Source: JAGXLC01 sp046545795 (GTDB lineage: Bacteria; Bacteroidota; Bacteroidia; Bacteroidales; UBA12077). Taken from it: a stretch of 7,313 bases of DNA. Positions 5,891 through 7,313 of the stretch are shown one piece after another. The DNA lies in NCBI GenBank assembly GCA_046545795.1, contig JBKGZD010000129.1:1-7313 (forward strand). Direction: 5' to 3'. The notes under the pieces were generated by a model. That model saw only the letters and a list, made by a program, of their open reading frames with translations, was not told where the DNA came from and ran no database searches. A program made the position numbers and the translations under genes. Numbering within the stretch: position 1 is the first letter of the stretch; each line of letters begins with the position of its first letter.

Positions 5891-5898
5891 TAATTTTG
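5891..5898 (+). promoter_or_regulatory. Bacteroidota-type -7 promoter box upstream of cca
   Basis: TAATTTTG is an exact TAnnTTTG match 33 bases before the cca ATG, which would give a leader of about 25-30 bases. TTG occurs at 5876-5878 but is too close to serve as a standard -33 element, so only half of the promoter is supported. Confidence 0.5.
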
Positions 5899-5920
5899 TC
5901 ACACAGTTAGTAAAAATTGT

Positions 5921-5934
5921 CATATGTACATATG
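5921..5934. repeat. Perfect 14-base palindrome over the cca start codon
   Basis: CATATGTACATATG equals its own reverse complement, and its last three bases are the cca ATG. In the plus-strand RNA it could fold only into a tight hairpin or pair between molecules; as DNA it could be a dimer binding site. Confidence 0.6.
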
Positions 5935-7313
5935 AAGAAATGTCTTAATCATCCTGTTTTCAGAGTAGTATCGGATATTGCGGAGGAAGAGAACCTCCAG
6001 GTATACGCTATTGGTGGTTATGTAAGAGATTGCTTGTTAGAAAGGCCATCAAAAGATATTGATATAGTTGTGATGGGAAATGGAATAGAGCTTGCCAATA
6101 AAGCGGCGCATATACTCGGAATAAAAAGGGTGAGTGTTTTTAAAAATTTCGGTACAGCTATGTTTAAATATGGCGATGTTGAGGTTGAATTTGTTGGCGC
6201 CAGGAAAGAATCTTATAGCCCGGACAGTCGTAAACCTAAGGTTGCGATGGGAACTATAGAGGATGATCAAAAGCGCAGGGATTTTACTATAAATGCCCTG
6301 GCTCTGAGTCTGAGAAAAGAGACATATGGCGAGCTTGTCGATCCTTTTGATGGTATGTCTGACCTAGGAAACAGGATTATACGAACACCACAGGACCCTG
6401 AAACAACTTTTTCCGATGATCCGCTTCGTATGATGAGGGCGATACGTTTTGCTACCCAGTTAGACTTCAGGATTGAAGATGAGACTTATAGCGGAATAGA
6501 AAAGAATGGGCACAGAATTCAAATTGTCTCAAATGAAAGAATTGCAGAGGAAATGCATAAAATTCTGGAGGCTCCCGTTCCATCTACCGGACTTAAATTA
6601 CTTGAAAAGGCTGGGTTAATGAAGGAGTTTTTACCAGAGGTAGCCAATCTGAAAGGGACAGAAGTGAGAGAGGGAATCGCGCATAAAGATAATTTTTATC
6701 ATACCGTTGAAGTGGTGGATAATGTTAGCAGATTGAGTGATAATTTGTGGCTTCGGTGGGCTGCTTTGCTCCATGATATTGGTAAACCAGCATCCAAGCG
6801 CTTCAGTAAAGAGCATGGATGGACGTTTCATGGGCATGATCACCTGGGGGCAACAATGATTCCCGGTTTATTCAGGCGTTTAAAATTACCCCTGAATGAT
6901 AAAATGAAATATGTACAGAAACTTGTTGCTTTGCATTTACGCCCCATTGCACTTGTTGAAAATGTAACTGATTCAGCTGTGCGAAGGTTGCTTTTTGACG
7001 CCGGTGATGATATTGATGACCTTATGTTGTTATGTGAAGCTGATATTACCTCAAAAAATATGAAAAAGCTTCAGAGGTACCTGGCAAATTTTCAGCAGGT
7101 GAGAAAAAAATTACAGGAAGTTGAAGAAAAAGATAAGATACGTAATTTCCAGCCACCCATATCCGGAGAAGAAATTATGAAAACATTTAATATTAAACCC
7201 GGTAAAAATGTGGGAATTATAAAAAATGCCATTAAAGACGCTATTCTGGATGGTGAAATAAGCAATAATTACCAGGAGGCCTATGAATATATGATTAAAA
7301 AGGGCAAAGAGCT
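5932..7313 (+). CDS. cca: CCA-adding tRNA nucleotidyltransferase with HD domain (partial, 3' end outside window)
   Basis: A class II nucleotidyltransferase of the tRNA CCA-adding/poly(A) polymerase family, expected to build or repair the 3' CCA of tRNA. The frame is open for 460 codons from the ATG at 5932 to the window edge. N-terminal motifs: GGYVRD (28-33), metal aspartates in DIDIV (Asp42, Asp44), RRDFTINAL (115-123), DDPLRMMRAIRFA (162-174) and NERIAEEM (201-208, the nucleotide-selecting ERxxxE-type motif). An HD phosphohydrolase domain follows: His251/His257 region, HDIGKP (281-286), FHGHDH (299-304), LHLRP (334-338) and Asp371. The family is near 470-480 residues, so only a few residues are probably missing. 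CCA adders and poly(A) polymerases cannot be separated safely by motif, but CCA addition fits a Bacteroidota genome. The upstream ATG at 5924 stops after three codons, so 5932 is the start. Confidence 0.92.
   Translation, partial: MKKCLNHPVFRVVSDIAEEENLQVYAIGGYVRDCLLERPSKDIDIVVMGNGIELANKAAHILGIKRVSVFKNFGTAMFKYGDVEVEFVGARKESYSPDSRKPKVAMGTIEDDQKRRDFTINALALSLRKETYGELVDPFDGMSDLGNRIIRTPQDPETTFSDDPLRMMRAIRFATQLDFRIEDETYSGIEKNGHRIQIVSNERIAEEMHKILEAPVPSTGLKLLEKAGLMKEFLPEVANLKGTEVREGIAHKDNFYHTVEVVDNVSRLSDNLWLRWAALLHDIGKPASKRFSKEHGWTFHGHDHLGATMIPGLFRRLKLPLNDKMKYVQKLVALHLRPIALVENVTDSAVRRLLFDAGDDIDDLMLLCEADITSKNMKKLQRYLANFQQVRKKLQEVEEKDKIRNFQPPISGEEIMKTFNIKPGKNVGIIKNAIKDAILDGEISNNYQEAYEYMIKKGKE

Larger units (their letters stand above)
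5762..5931. other. Divergent intergenic region between trx and cca
   Basis: A 170-base AT-rich spacer holding the start regions of both flanking genes. It contains an inverted repeat with 8-base arms (5794-5801 AACAATTC and 5809-5816 GAATTGTT, 7-base spacer). It also contains a small nested repeat: TTTTTTG (5824-5830) pairs with CAAAAAA (5844-5850), with TGAC/GTCA (5829-5832, 5837-5840) overlapping it. I see no ORF of credible size and no tRNA. The plus-strand promoter box is listed separately; I found no convincing TAnnTTTG box for trx. Confidence 0.6.

Noticed and set aside
6049..6843. Two short minus-strand ORFs (6049-6270, 6631-6843)
   Set aside because: Both are antisense to the continuous cca frame, which carries all nucleotidyltransferase and HD motifs.
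5405..7313. trx and cca as part of a defence or toxin system because of the HD and nucleotidyltransferase domains
   Set aside because: The motif set (GGYVRD, RRDFTINAL, DDPLRMMRAIRF, HD domain) is that of the housekeeping CCA-adding family; no defence partner genes or mobile-element signs are nearby.
1..7313. CRISPR arrays, insertion sequences, tRNA or rRNA genes
   Set aside because: No regularly spaced repeats, transposase motifs, terminal inverted repeats or cloverleaf-like sequences were seen in any spacer.

Overview
The window looks like ordinary chromosomal DNA from a member of the Bacteroidota, probably near Bacteroidales/Marinilabiliales. This is an inference from protein style, the ruvX-def gene pair, AT-rich spacers, the general absence of Shine-Dalgarno sequences, and several matches to the Bacteroidota -7 promoter box TAnnTTTG. 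I see no mobile element, CRISPR array, tRNA or rRNA.

Layout from left to right. Positions 1-976 (minus strand) hold ruvX, with a GTG start, and def (peptide deformylase), 4 bases apart. Positions 1061-5201 (minus strand) hold a compact thiamin-thiazole operon, read from right to left: thiS, a divergent ThiE/TenI-like gene, thiE, thiG, thiH, thiF. Spacing runs from a 20-base overlap to a 22-base gap. It is preceded by a clear TPP riboswitch (about 5247-5320) and a promoter-like box. Positions 5361-5761 hold a thioredoxin gene on the minus strand with its own strong intrinsic terminator. A 170-base divergent spacer follows, then from 5932 to the window edge a plus-strand CCA-adding/poly(A) polymerase-type tRNA nucleotidyltransferase with an HD domain, cut off at its 3' end.

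How the genes work together. ThiS is the sulfur carrier, ThiF adenylates its Gly-Gly tail, ThiH makes dehydroglycine from tyrosine, ThiG assembles the thiazole phosphate, and ThiE couples thiazole phosphate to the pyrimidine to give thiamin phosphate. The operon is under TPP feedback through the riboswitch. The pyrimidine genes thiC and thiD are not here. The flanking genes (def, ruvX, trx, cca) are housekeeping.

I found no wholly new system. The points worth a second look are: a ThiF without the usual C-terminal cysteines; a second ThiE-like protein lacking the hallmark residues of both ThiE and TenI; a thiS tail whose Gly-Gly codons form a perfect Shine-Dalgarno for the next gene; an alternative pairing followed by U6 just after the riboswitch; and a perfect 14-base palindrome over the cca start codon.
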